Positions 16,831 through 26,488 of a stretch of DNA of 64,000 nucleotides are shown here, one piece after another. Source of the stretch: S015-6 sp964384945 (GTDB lineage Bacteria; Desulfobacterota; DSWW01); assembly GCA_964384945.1 (NCBI GenBank), contig CAYLMK010000022.1, positions 1-64,000 on the forward strand, written 5' to 3'. The notes beneath the pieces are model-generated. The model was given only the letters and a program-made list of their open reading frames with translations, had not been told where the DNA came from and searched no databases. A program made the position numbers and the translations under genes. The number at the start of each line of letters is the position of its first letter. Within the stretch, counting starts at the first letter, position 1.

Positions 16831-17901
16831 ATGGAAACCGAAGCGCTCGGCTTTCTCAGAGACCTGATCGATGCACCGAGTCCGTCCGGCTTCGAGGCGC
16901 ATGCGCAGGAGGTCGTCCGCGGCCGCATGCGGGCCTTCACCGACGACGTGGAGACCGACGTGCACGGGAATGTGATCGGCCGGCTGAACCGCGGCGCGCC
17001 CTTCCGCGTCATGCTGGCGGGACACTGCGACGAGATCGGCTTCCTGGTCCAGCACGTCTCCGACGACGGGTACCTCTACGTTCAGCCCGTGGGCGGGGTC
17101 GATCTTGCTCTTATGCCGGGAAGAAGAGTGTTCGTCCAGACGAAACGAGAACGCATTCTCGGCGTGGTGGGCAAGCAGCCGATCCACCTGATGAGCCCGG
17201 AGGACAAGAAGAAGGAGCCGAAGGCACACGAGCTGTGGGTCGACATCGGGGCGAAGGACAAGAAGGAGGCGAAGAGGCGGGTCGAGATCGGAGACGTGGT
17301 GACCGTGGCCGAAGGACTTGCGTTCGTCGGCAAGGACATGGCAGTCAGCCGTGCCTTTGACGACAAGATCGGCGCCTTCATCGTCGCCGAGACCCTGGGC
17401 CGGCTTTGCGCCCGCAGGGATCTGCAGGATGTCGAGGTTTCCGCGGTCTCCACGGTCCAGGAGGAGATCGGACTGCGCGGCGCGCGCACAAGCGCCTTTG
17501 GCATCGAACCGCACGTGGGCGTTGCCGTGGACGTAGGATTCGCCTCGGACCAGCCGGGCGCGGACAAGAAGATCGTGGGAGACATCCGGCTCGGCAACGG
17601 CCCGATCCTGCACAAGGGCCCGAACATCAACCCGGTGGTGGGGCGGCTTCTGGTGGAGGCGGCCAGGAGAAAGAAGATCCCCTACCAGATGAAGGCGGAA
17701 CCGCGCGCGACCGGGACCGACGCAAACGTGATTCAGATCACCCGCGCCGGCGTTGCCGCGGGGCTCGTCGGCGTTCCGAACCGCTACATGCACACGCCGG
17801 TGGAAATGATCTCCCTGAAGGATGTTGATAACTGCGTCCGGCTTCTCGTGGAATTTGTGGGTTCGTTGAAGCCCGGCATGGATTTCACCCCCCGGCCCTA
17901 A
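16831..17901 (+). CDS. M42-family metallopeptidase
   Basis: A 356-residue M42 aminopeptidase (glutamyl/tetrahedral aminopeptidase, once called endoglucanase M). The bimetal site is visible: H65 and D67 (GHCDEIG), D177/D178 (AFDDKIG), E211/E212 (QEEIG), an Asp in VDVGFASD, and a His in NRYMHTPVEM. These enzymes form large cytoplasmic dodecamers that trim peptides. The start is one base after the crotonase stop, so the genes are one transcript; no functional link is evident. Confidence 0.92.
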   Translation: METEALGFLRDLIDAPSPSGFEAHAQEVVRGRMRAFTDDVETDVHGNVIGRLNRGAPFRVMLAGHCDEIGFLVQHVSDDGYLYVQPVGGVDLALMPGRRVFVQTKRERILGVVGKQPIHLMSPEDKKKEPKAHELWVDIGAKDKKEAKRRVEIGDVVTVAEGLAFVGKDMAVSRAFDDKIGAFIVAETLGRLCARRDLQDVEVSAVSTVQEEIGLRGARTSAFGIEPHVGVAVDVGFASDQPGADKKIVGDIRLGNGPILHKGPNINPVVGRLLVEAARRKKIPYQMKAEPRATGTDANVIQITRAGVAAGLVGVPNRYMHTPVEMISLKDVDNCVRLLVEFVGSLKPGMDFTPRP

Positions 17902-18525
17902 GCCCTGCCCCATTCCGTCCCCCCGGGGCGAAAGGTCAAAGGGAAGAGGCGAAAGGGCGCGGCTCAACAGGCTCCCGTGGACGGCGGGTTGCCGCGTGAC
18001 CGGCGCTCTACGAAATTCCCAGCCGTCGGGGACGCCGCGATCCCGGCTCATCCCACCCAAACAAAAAGTGTTTCGTGGAATAGTTGCTAGTTTTATTGGG
18101 TTGAATGAGGAGCCGACCCGTCCGGCGCGATGGGGCAGGGCGCTGCGAGGGCTCCGGGTCGGCTCCGCCCGAACGGTGCTCGCCCCTCTTCCGCAGCTTT
18201 TTATGGGCGTCGGAGTAAAGTTTTTCAGGCCTTCTTCCGATCCGGGTTGGGTCCATGTTCTTGGGGAAGGCAGCGAGAGAGGATCCAAGAAAGCCTTGCA
18301 CAATGGAACGAAGCCTCTCCCCGTTTTTCCCGACCTCCGGCTCGCAGGCCCCGCGGTGCACCAAGACACGAACTCCCCGTTCATGGCCTGCGTTCGGTGC
18401 GTCCGCTCCGGGAAGTCGCAAAAGGAGCGGATTCGTGTCCGTATTCCGGCGGCTGGATCGAGGGACGGGTGCCGAGGTTCCCGCGGTGCAGGTCCGGCGG
18501 GGTGGGCCGGGAAACGCGCCGGAAG

Positions 18526-18562
18526 GGCCGAAAACCGGCCGAAAAAAAAACTCTTTTTTTTT
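18526..18562 (+). terminator. candidate terminator, small GC hairpin with A9/T9 tract
   Basis: GGCCG (18526-18530) and CGGCC (18536-18540) can pair around AAAAC. They are followed by nine A (18542-18550), CTC and nine T (18554-18562), which can extend the hairpin and supplies the T run. It is 625 bases beyond the last upstream gene, so it may end read-through from the M42 operon. Confidence 0.35.
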
Positions 18563-18572
18563 GTGATTTTTC

Positions 18573-18600
18573 TTGACAGAGCGCCCGAGGTTGATATATT
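18573..18600 (+). promoter_or_regulatory. candidate sigma-70 promoter
   Basis: TTGACA (18573-18578) and TATATT (18595-18600) are 16 bases apart, matching 6/6 and 5/6 consensus bases. No gene starts close downstream, so it would produce a long leader for the gene at 19026 or an untranslated RNA. Confidence 0.4.
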
Positions 18601-18885
18601 TAAGCGAAATCTCAATCTTTTCCGTGTAACATGCTGAGTGCACAGAGGGAAATGCGGTTGATGACAGGCGGAGGAGCGCACGGTTGTATTGTTGTATGGA
18701 AAATGAACGCGGCAAGAATGACGAGGATTTGTTTTTTTTCGATCCGGCCGGCCTGTCCGGAAGCGTCGACGGTCGGGTCGATGGCCCGCAGGTTCATTTT
18801 CTTCAATGAAACAACGTTAATTTGAATACACAGAACGTGTTTTCGGAAGAAGGGGGTGGGAGCCGAGCAAGACGGAAAATGGGCT

Positions 18886-18914
18886 TGACTTTGCTATAAG
18901 CTTGTTGTAGATAC
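18886..18914 (+). promoter_or_regulatory. candidate promoter of the first large surface-protein gene
   Basis: TTGACT (18886-18891) and TAGATA (18909-18914) are 17 bases apart. The site is 112 bases before the start at 19026. The arrangement closely resembles the one before the lipoprotein gene at 26887 (TTGACA, 17 bases, TAGATT). Confidence 0.5.
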
Positions 18915-19025
18915 CCCAGAACGCGATGGATCGGGGTAACGACCATATTTCTTATAGTTAGAACAAGGTCAAACTAGAAACGGAATGAGGAAAACACGAA
19001 AACGTAACAAGGAGGAGGTCTCACG

Positions 19026-22000
19026 ATGGTGGAATCGCCCAAGAACAGGAAGGGGAAGAAGCTCGCATATTCCGCCCCGGTCGCGGCAATCTTTCTGATT
19101 GCCGCGGTTTTGGGAATGCAGTTCGGGTGCACGGACTCCGAGACAGCCCCGGGACAGGCGGAACAGACAACGATCAAGAAGGACGTGTACGGAGCCATCT
19201 CCGGGGTGGTGCACGACCTGTACACCAATGCGCCCCTCAAGGGGGTCAAGGTCACGCTCCAGGGCATCAAGCAGGCGTACACGGCGAGCACGGACAAGAA
19301 CGGCCATTTCCGGATCAACAGCGTATATCTCGGAACCGTCAGCGGCCTCAGCGGAGGCGCGGGCTTCGAGGGCGGGAGTTCCATTCCGCAGAGAGCGGAG
19401 TTCGACTTTCCGCTCTTTTTCAGCATGGATTCGGGCTCCTATGCGCCCTGGAAGGAACGCGTCGCCCTCGGCTACGAGTACATCGTGGACAACGGCACGA
19501 TCGTGATTCCCTCGGGCACGTTCTTCGAGGTGGGTCGCACGGGGTTGATGCCGTACGTCCAGGGCTTCACGGGAACCGTGTACGCAGGCCCGGGCCGGAC
19601 GCCTGCCAGGGGCGTGACGGTCATGCTGGATCACCTGGACTATCCTTCCAACGTGTCCGACTGGCCCTACTGCCAGGGCGACTGCCCGGACTGCGAAGAC
19701 AACAACTGCGAGGACTACGACGACTACGTGGAACTCGTGAACTCCTTCGCGGTCACGGACGACAACGGGGTTTTCACCTTCGATCTCGATGATCGCGTGG
19801 TGGCTTACAGCGACTACGGGTTCATCGTGATGCCCTACGACCTGCCGACGGAGAACATTCCGGCCGGCTGCGTGACTTCATGCGAAGGCTCGGAAGACCC
19901 GGCCTGCGTGGAGTGCGAGTGCTTCGCATGCGCAGGGGACGGGATCTACGAGTACGACAGCATGTACACGGACCTGAACCTCGAGCCTCAGCCTGCAAGC
20001 GGCTTCGACCTGATGGGCTACCAGCTGGATGCGAACGGGAACCCGATCGTCGTCCAGACGCACGAGTTTGCGGTCAACCTGCAGCACGGCTCGAACAGCC
20101 TCCAGGTGAATTACTGCTCCCTCTCGAACATCGGGGGCGGCATCATTCCGGTGAATTACAACAACTTCGTGATCAACGTGACCTTCAACTATCCCCTGAG
20201 GGCGTGGGCGTTCCGGCTCCTGAAGGATCGGAACATCCCGGTCGCGATCCGGGTGGTGCCGACCTCATCGGCCAATATCTCGTTCGACATCACGCCCATC
20301 GATCAGTTGAACGTCGCGGGCAACACCTGGAGATTCCAGATCTATGCCGTCGAGGATTACACCGGGAACCTCGGCTTCGATTGCGATGACGACGGAAATC
20401 TGGGAACGAGCGGCTTCTGTTACTGGGACTTCAATGTGGCCGGATATGTTCCCCCGGTCGGGCCCATCGTCCCGCGGATCGATGTCAACGTTGGCAGCTC
20501 CCAGAGCTTCTCCATGACTGTGCCGGACCGGTCCGCCATCTACCGGCTGTACAAGTCCTTCGGCGAGACCAGCCCGTTCAACGTGCTGAACTTCATGCAG
20601 GCCTCCGCGGACCTGTTCCCCTATCTCAACATAGCGTTCGACAAGCCGGCTGCCGCCGTCGGCACGGATTCCAGCGGATACCGGTACTATGCCTTCCTGA
20701 GGGATTCCGCCGTGAACAGCGCGTGGGTGCAGCAGCCCGTTGAGGTTTCCTATGAGGACAACCAGTCCGTCGAGGGCCAGGTCTACGTGCCCTCCAACTT
20801 CATGTCCGCGGCCGGAGGCGACAACAACTGGCTCGGGGACAATAAGCAGATCCACATGACCATCCTCCCGGTCAACGAAGACGGTTTCCTTGATGCCACT
20901 CAGCTCCAGGGAATCACCGGCGCGAGTTACAGAGTGCTCGAGGACCTCTGGGGTCCCATGATCGTGGGCGAGAATGTTTCGATCTACGGCTCGAAGGGGA
21001 CCTACTCGGCCGATGGCGGGACGCTTTATGACGAGGCGGCCAACATCGCCTTCCACGAGATCCTGAACGCGAGTGTTGCGCCCACGGCAACCGAGACGAG
21101 CGCCAACTTCAACGTGGCCGCGGTCTTCATGGACGAGAAGCACACCTTCGTGACGACCGAGTTCGCCCCCGCGGTCACGGCGACGCTGGCGGCTCCTGCC
21201 TCGGAGGGCGACATCGTTCTCTTCGTGAACAGCGTGGCCGGCTTCTACCCGGGCGACAACCTGGCGCTTTACCAGAGCTCAACGCTTGCGGTCAAAACCG
21301 AGGGGTCCGGAGGGCCTGTAGGGACGCTGACCCTCACCGGGTTTGACAGCACGCTCAATGTCCTGATTCTGAACAGACCTCTGGGCAGGAATCACGCCGC
21401 GCGCGAGGTCGTGGCCATGCTCGGGCCGATGCAGGCCGGGGTCAAGGCAGGAGAATGGGTGAACATGCTCAACCAGAGCACAGAGGCCACATCGGTGTTC
21501 ATCGCGGTCGCCCCGGATGCCCTGGGCAACCTGCCGCAGGCCGGCAGTTTGCTCATCGTGAACGACGCGGAAGTCCAGCCTGTCAGCAGCACGGGGTTGC
21601 CGGTTCGGTTGGGGGGCAGCCTCCTCGCGGCGTATCCCGGCGGAACAAGCGTGCAGTCGACCATCGCCGGCTACGGGGATGCGAACGGCGCCTGCTGTGA
21701 CGACGACGATGCAGATGTTGTAGCCAACACAGTGCTCCTGGCCGACGCGGCCGGAGGCTCTGCGAGCATCACGGTGGAGGACGGAACCGACATCGCAGCG
21801 GGCGACTGGCTGGTCGTGGGCACGAGAGACTACGTGAAGGTTGCCTCGGTCACGCCCGGCGCAGGCAGCGAGGCCACGGTCACCTTCGTGGCCGGGCAGT
21901 CTCTGCATCAGAATTACTCGGCCCGCTTGACGACCGTTATCGAGTTGACGCCGGTCACCAGCAGCGTGACCCTCCTGGCCTACCCGCTGGTGAGCCTGCA

Positions 22001-22334
22001 GTACGGGATCGACGATCTGCTCCCGGGCTCCTCCGTCACGATTAGGAGAGCCAACGCGACGGCGACTTACAGCTCCACAGCCCTCTCAGCCTGGAACGGA
22101 GACAACAACTGGATCGGGCTTGCAGACTTGGCGCTTGAAGGGTGTGAGGGCGCATGTAATGTGGCCAACTTCGACTCCGGTTCAGGTGTAACCTCGAACA
22201 GCACCCGGACCGAAGACTCGATCCAGGTCAACGTGACAGACACCAGCGGCAACAGCAGCCTCGCAACCGACAAGGACGGAGACGGCCAGGCCGACTTCGA
22301 CGAACTCGAACTGTGGGGCGGAAACGTGAAATAG
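19026..22334 (+). CDS. very large exported surface protein, probable lipoprotein
   Basis: A 1102-residue protein with a basic N-terminus and a hydrophobic segment (about 14-34) ending in FGC; C35 may be lipidated although the lipobox is imperfect. Residues about 53-105 look like a carboxypeptidase-regulatory-like domain (GAISGVVHDLYTNAPLKGV), a beta-sandwich common in surface proteins. Two Cys/Asp-rich inserts follow (near 215-240 with CPDCEDNNCEDYDDY and near 280-305 with CVECECFAC), which could bind metal or form disulfides. The C-terminus has a calcium-type loop (DKDGDGQADFDE). The middle is Ser/Thr/Ala-rich beta structure without a name. Strong RBS AAGGAGGAGG. Adhesion or surface-layer function is inferred. 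Confidence 0.75.
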   Translation: MVESPKNRKGKKLAYSAPVAAIFLIAAVLGMQFGCTDSETAPGQAEQTTIKKDVYGAISGVVHDLYTNAPLKGVKVTLQGIKQAYTASTDKNGHFRINSVYLGTVSGLSGGAGFEGGSSIPQRAEFDFPLFFSMDSGSYAPWKERVALGYEYIVDNGTIVIPSGTFFEVGRTGLMPYVQGFTGTVYAGPGRTPARGVTVMLDHLDYPSNVSDWPYCQGDCPDCEDNNCEDYDDYVELVNSFAVTDDNGVFTFDLDDRVVAYSDYGFIVMPYDLPTENIPAGCVTSCEGSEDPACVECECFACAGDGIYEYDSMYTDLNLEPQPASGFDLMGYQLDANGNPIVVQTHEFAVNLQHGSNSLQVNYCSLSNIGGGIIPVNYNNFVINVTFNYPLRAWAFRLLKDRNIPVAIRVVPTSSANISFDITPIDQLNVAGNTWRFQIYAVEDYTGNLGFDCDDDGNLGTSGFCYWDFNVAGYVPPVGPIVPRIDVNVGSSQSFSMTVPDRSAIYRLYKSFGETSPFNVLNFMQASADLFPYLNIAFDKPAAAVGTDSSGYRYYAFLRDSAVNSAWVQQPVEVSYEDNQSVEGQVYVPSNFMSAAGGDNNWLGDNKQIHMTILPVNEDGFLDATQLQGITGASYRVLEDLWGPMIVGENVSIYGSKGTYSADGGTLYDEAANIAFHEILNASVAPTATETSANFNVAAVFMDEKHTFVTTEFAPAVTATLAAPASEGDIVLFVNSVAGFYPGDNLALYQSSTLAVKTEGSGGPVGTLTLTGFDSTLNVLILNRPLGRNHAAREVVAMLGPMQAGVKAGEWVNMLNQSTEATSVFIAVAPDALGNLPQAGSLLIVNDAEVQPVSSTGLPVRLGGSLLAAYPGGTSVQSTIAGYGDANGACCDDDDADVVANTVLLADAAGGSASITVEDGTDIAAGDWLVVGTRDYVKVASVTPGAGSEATVTFVAGQSLHQNYSARLTTVIELTPVTSSVTLLAYPLVSLQYGIDDLLPGSSVTIRRANATATYSSTALSAWNGDNNWIGLADLALEGCEGACNVANFDSGSGVTSNSTRTEDSIQVNVTDTSGNSSLATDKDGDGQADFDELELWGGNVK

Positions 22335-22350
22335 AGCCTGCGGTGCGTGG

Positions 22351-22384
22351 GGCGGGGAATCCGGCCCGAATCGGATTCCCCGCC
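22351..22384 (+). terminator. strong hairpin after the first surface-protein gene
   Basis: GGCGGGGAATCCG (22351-22363) pairs perfectly with CGGATTCCCCGCC (22372-22384) around 8 bases. It lies 17 bases after the stop at 22334. There is no clear T run after it, so it may reduce, not fully stop, transcription into the next gene. Confidence 0.5.
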
Positions 22385-22518
22385 GACACGAACCCCTGAA
22401 CCGAAACAATTTGCTCTGCGGTTATAAAGAAGCGATACCTAACATTCCGATAAGGACAGGTCAAAGCCGAAGGTCGAAAAAGATTCAGGAAAAGAAACCA
22501 AAGTCGGGAGGCGAGAAA

Positions 22519-25500
22519 ATGACCAAAAGTAAAGGGAAGGCAATCTGCCTGGCGCTTATGCTGACGGTGTTGCTCCCAGCCATGGCGTCGAGCCAGCCGG
22601 CAACGCCGGTGTGGGGTGAATGGACGGTAGATCAGACAATTTCAGGATGTGTCGAGATCCGCAGCGGCGATACGCTCACCATCTACCCCGGGGTTACCGT
22701 GACCTTCGGGGCAGGAGGGAAGCTCATCGTCCGCGACGGTGGAACGCTGGTGGTGAGCCCGACCGACACGGGCTGCCCGGACCAGGTGGCGCGCGTCGTC
22801 TTCACCGGAAGCGGATGGGAAGGTATCGTAGTTGAATACGGCGGATACTTCACCCTTCGTTACGCCGACATTGTCGGGGCCACGGACACGGGGTTGACCG
22901 TGCTGAGCGGGGCGAGCCCTGAAGCCGCATTGAAATACGTGACCTTCTCCGGCTGCAGCGGCGGCGCGGGTGGGGCCATTTACACCGAGCAATCTCTCAC
23001 CCTCCAGAACTGCACCTTTTCCGGGAACAGCGCCTCTCTGTACGGCGGCGCGATCGAGGCTACCGCCGGCACCCTGACCTTGCAGGACGTGCTCTTCGAC
23101 GGCAACAGCGCCGGGTACTTCGGGGGGGCCCTTGATCTGCTGAGCGCGAGCCTGGCGGCGTCCAGGGGCACGTTCACGGCAAACAGCTCGCCTGCCGGCT
23201 CGGCTGTCAGCTTGTACGGGGCTGCGGCAGCCATCGTCAACAGCTTCTTCTACGCACAGGAAGACAGCGCGGTGATTAGCCGGGTGGGAGCCGAGGCCCT
23301 CACGATCGCCTATTCGACCTTCAACGGGAATTCCGGACTTGCCGCGATCCAGGGCAACAGCGACGACAACGTGAGCATTGTTGCCTCCATCCTTTGGGGC
23401 AACGGCAGCTCCAACGTGAATCTGGGCCTCGACGGGGGCGGGTTTGCGACGATCGCGTTGTCGGACGTCGAGGGCCTGGCCTCGCTTCCTAGCGACTGGG
23501 TTGGGGTCGGCAACATCGACGCCAACCCGCTGTTCGTTGCGGCCGGCGATTACAATCTGCAGTCCTCATCCCCTGCGATCGGGGCCGCCGCCGGACAGGA
23601 CATGGGCGTGACGGGCGGAGCGAGCGCTCCGGGCCCGAGCGTGGTCCTGCTTGACCTTTTCGGCAACGCGCTTTCCGATCCCTTCGACGTGGGTGTTGCG
23701 CTGCTCGGTACGCCGATCACCCGAACCGTGCGTCTTGCAAACCAGGGGCAGGAGGCCGTCACCGTTGTCTCGGCGGCCGTGAGCGGCGCGCATGCGCCGG
23801 CGTTCAGCGTGGACCTGACCCCCGGCCTTCTCGGTCCCGGCGAGTGCCTGAACTTCGAGATTACCTTTGATCCTGCAGCCCCTGGTATCTACAACCTGGC
23901 CGACCTGTCCATCACGCATTCTGCGGGTGTGCTGGTGAACGGCCTGACGGGACGCACCCAGGAGGGGACGGGAAACAATCTGGTTTTGAGTGACGTGCTG
24001 TTGGACTTCGAGGCAGTACTCGTCGACACGACGAGCGCACCCCTGTCCGTGGAAATCACCAACCCGATCGCGAACGGCGGCCTGGTCGAGGTGACCCTCA
24101 CGCCGAGCGGCGACGTGGGTGCATTCACCCCGAGCGAGACCGAGTTCATGATTCCGGCCGGCGCGAGCCGAACGATTTGGGCGACCTTCACCCCGGACGC
24201 CCTGAGGAGCTTCGAGGCGATCTGGACGCCCACGGTGAACGGCGTGGAACGGCCTGACCTCGGGATCCTCCTGATCGGATCGGGAAGCGAGCAGCTCTTC
24301 AGCGTTTCGGATGACGAGTACCAGTTCCCGCCGACCCAGATAGGCCTGACGCGCGATACCACGATCACGGTGACCAATGCCCTGGCCGGAACATCGATCC
24401 TTGTGACAGCTACCCAGCCCGGCTCCGGCTTCAGTGTCGTGCCTCCCTCAGCTGCAATTGCCGCGTCCGGCACGGCGGACTTCACCGTAATTTTCAGCCC
24501 TGTTGCTGACGGCTTTGCGCAGGCCGAACTGGAGTTCTCCACAACCGTGGGGTCGAACACTCAGACTGAAACGGTTGCGCTGCGGGGCGTCGGCATACCC
24601 ACAGGGGTTGGAATCGGGGTGAGCACGAACCTTGTCACCTTCCCCGACACGTCGGTCGGCGACACGAGTGCTCCCCAATCGTTCACGGTAACGAACCTGC
24701 TTGACGGCTTTGTAGTTATCGATGTCTCAGGACCGATTACGGGCCAGTTCGATCTAGTGACGGCCGATTCGTTCGTGCTCTTTCCCGCAGGCGATCCGAG
24801 GGACACGAGGACCATTCAGGCCGTCTTCACGCCTAGCGATGCCGTGCTCTTCAGCGATGCGATCACGGTGCAGGGCGTGCTGGACGGAACTGCCATCGAT
24901 GTTGGAACGGAAGTGGTGGCCTTGCAGGGCAGAGGCACGGATTCCGACGTGAGCATCGCGCCCACGGATATAGACTTCGGGGACGTTGCGGTCGGAACGA
25001 CCTCCTCGACGGTGTCGGTCTCCGTTGTGAACGTCGGCACCGCGCCGCTGGATATCTTCGCGGCTATCCTGAGCGACACGGAGAATTTCGATATCGTGAG
25101 CCAGAGCTGCGCAATCCTCAGCCCGCTCGAGACCGATGTCGCGTGCTTCTATGAGATTGCTGCAACGCCTCAGGCGGAAGACACCATAACGGGCGACTTG
25201 AGCATCTACACGTCCGACTCACCTCTTCCGACCGTGATCCCGCTCACTGTCAACGGCACTCCGGCCACGGCGGCCGTCATCTCCGTGGACCCGACGACCA
25301 TCGACATGGGCGACATTGCGGTGTTCCTGCCGACGGCCACGCTACCCGGGCTTGCAACGGTCACCGTAACCAACGCAGGCGACACCGCAAACCTGGTCGT
25401 GACCGGAATCACCTTTGCGGGTTACCACGCATCCCAGTTCACCGCCGGGCCGACTGCCTTCGTCGTCGCTCCGGGCGGGAGCAGGGATGTGACCGTGAAC

Positions 25501-26418
25501 CTGACGGCCACGGGCATAGGCGTTCGAGCGACCACCATGACGATCGCGAGCAATGCGGGCAACGTGGACGTGACCATCACGGCCGTGAGCGAGGTGGGGT
25601 ACACGAATGCCGACGGACTGGGTATCAACCCCGAGGGGTTGGGCGTCTCCACATCACACGAACGTGGGGAGCGTATCTTTGTGGTACCGGGATTCCCGGT
25701 CAGCGTGTTTTACATTCAGCAGATCACCACGCTGGCTGCGCTCAATCTGCCTGCTGACAAATTCGTCTGGCTGGAGGGCCCGGCCTATCTCTCCTATATC
25801 GACAACACCGGGACCTGGGTTGGTGCAACGTCCGCGGAAGATATCCAAAGCCTGACTGTCGGCAGTACCCTCTCGCTGATTCCAGGGTATGTGCTGCCCG
25901 CGGTCGTGCCGGTCGCAGAAGGGCTGTATACGCTCCACAGCGGGTTCGACCTGGTGCGGGACAACGCGATCAGCGAGTTTGACGTGCACTACGTCGACTT
26001 CGGCAGGGAGATCGTGTATGGGCCTCATCCGAGCGTCTTCTTGAGCGCATCGACCCTTACTGTCGGGGACCCTGGTGCCGCGCTGGTAGGCTTGAACATA
26101 CTCTACGGGACCTCAATCACCCCGGTGGACGTGTACATTATCGCAATTGACGCCAACGGCACGACGCGGTGGTGGAACCAGGGAGTGGGGCAGTGGCAGA
26201 CCGGAACACCCGCCCGCCTGTTTACAGGCGCCGTGAATACCTTGCCGTCTCCGTTCGCTGGCGCGACCATTGCTGGTGCGACGGGATATGCAATCGCGGA
26301 TCCTAGTCAGGTTGGCACGCATACGTTCCAGATCATTTACGACCGGAGCACGGACAACGTTCTGAATGACAGCGCGTTCGTGGCCACCGACACCATCGAG
26401 GTGGTCCCGGCTCCGTAA
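22519..26418 (+). CDS. very large exported protein: beta-helix plus ASH-type repeats
   Basis: A 1299-residue protein starting at the ATG at 22519 behind GGAGGCGA, with a signal peptide (AICLALMLTVLLPAMASS). Residues about 30-360 are a right-handed beta-helix (pectate-lyase-like repeats such as LTLQNCTFSGNSASLYGGAIEA). Residues about 380-1040 hold six beta-sandwich repeats of the ASH/choice-of-anchor D kind (IDFGDVAVGTTSSTVSVSVV and relatives). The last 250 residues include a WWNQGVGQWQTG segment seen in exported proteins of this group. No sorting anchor is evident. It follows the first surface gene after a hairpin, so both probably form a surface layer, fibre or adhesin set. Confidence 0.8.
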   Translation: MTKSKGKAICLALMLTVLLPAMASSQPATPVWGEWTVDQTISGCVEIRSGDTLTIYPGVTVTFGAGGKLIVRDGGTLVVSPTDTGCPDQVARVVFTGSGWEGIVVEYGGYFTLRYADIVGATDTGLTVLSGASPEAALKYVTFSGCSGGAGGAIYTEQSLTLQNCTFSGNSASLYGGAIEATAGTLTLQDVLFDGNSAGYFGGALDLLSASLAASRGTFTANSSPAGSAVSLYGAAAAIVNSFFYAQEDSAVISRVGAEALTIAYSTFNGNSGLAAIQGNSDDNVSIVASILWGNGSSNVNLGLDGGGFATIALSDVEGLASLPSDWVGVGNIDANPLFVAAGDYNLQSSSPAIGAAAGQDMGVTGGASAPGPSVVLLDLFGNALSDPFDVGVALLGTPITRTVRLANQGQEAVTVVSAAVSGAHAPAFSVDLTPGLLGPGECLNFEITFDPAAPGIYNLADLSITHSAGVLVNGLTGRTQEGTGNNLVLSDVLLDFEAVLVDTTSAPLSVEITNPIANGGLVEVTLTPSGDVGAFTPSETEFMIPAGASRTIWATFTPDALRSFEAIWTPTVNGVERPDLGILLIGSGSEQLFSVSDDEYQFPPTQIGLTRDTTITVTNALAGTSILVTATQPGSGFSVVPPSAAIAASGTADFTVIFSPVADGFAQAELEFSTTVGSNTQTETVALRGVGIPTGVGIGVSTNLVTFPDTSVGDTSAPQSFTVTNLLDGFVVIDVSGPITGQFDLVTADSFVLFPAGDPRDTRTIQAVFTPSDAVLFSDAITVQGVLDGTAIDVGTEVVALQGRGTDSDVSIAPTDIDFGDVAVGTTSSTVSVSVVNVGTAPLDIFAAILSDTENFDIVSQSCAILSPLETDVACFYEIAATPQAEDTITGDLSIYTSDSPLPTVIPLTVNGTPATAAVISVDPTTIDMGDIAVFLPTATLPGLATVTVTNAGDTANLVVTGITFAGYHASQFTAGPTAFVVAPGGSRDVTVNLTATGIGVRATTMTIASNAGNVDVTITAVSEVGYTNADGLGINPEGLGVSTSHERGERIFVVPGFPVSVFYIQQITTLAALNLPADKFVWLEGPAYLSYIDNTGTWVGATSAEDIQSLTVGSTLSLIPGYVLPAVVPVAEGLYTLHSGFDLVRDNAISEFDVHYVDFGREIVYGPHPSVFLSASTLTVGDPGAALVGLNILYGTSITPVDVYIIAIDANGTTRWWNQGVGQWQTGTPARLFTGAVNTLPSPFAGATIAGATGYAIADPSQVGTHTFQIIYDRSTDNVLNDSAFVATDTIEVVPAP

Positions 26419-26458
26419 GGCCTAGTGAAAACGGATGAAGTTAGCTAACGTATGAATG

Positions 26459-26488
26459 GGAGAAAGGGGCCGCATGGCCCCTTTCTCC
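26459..26488 (+). terminator. 13-bp hairpin terminator after the beta-helix gene
   Basis: GGAGAAAGGGGCC (26459-26471) pairs perfectly with GGCCCCTTTCTCC (26476-26488) around GCAT, 40 bases after the stop. The 3' arm is pyrimidine-rich but no long T run follows. Confidence 0.65.

Larger units (their letters stand above)
17902..19025. other. 1.1-kb stretch without a gene
   Basis: Apart from the promoter and terminator candidates listed separately I see no gene. The open frames here are rich in Arg, Pro and Gly, lack a ribosome-binding site and have no recognisable domain. The last 110 bases, from about 18915, are the probable leader of the surface-protein gene at 19026, which has a strong ribosome-binding site (AAGGAGGAGG, 19009-19018). 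Confidence 0.5.

Noticed and set aside
17996..18637. 213-residue plus-strand frame in the gene-free stretch
   Set aside because: Arg/Pro-rich, no ribosome-binding site, no domain, and crosses the A9/T9 tract.
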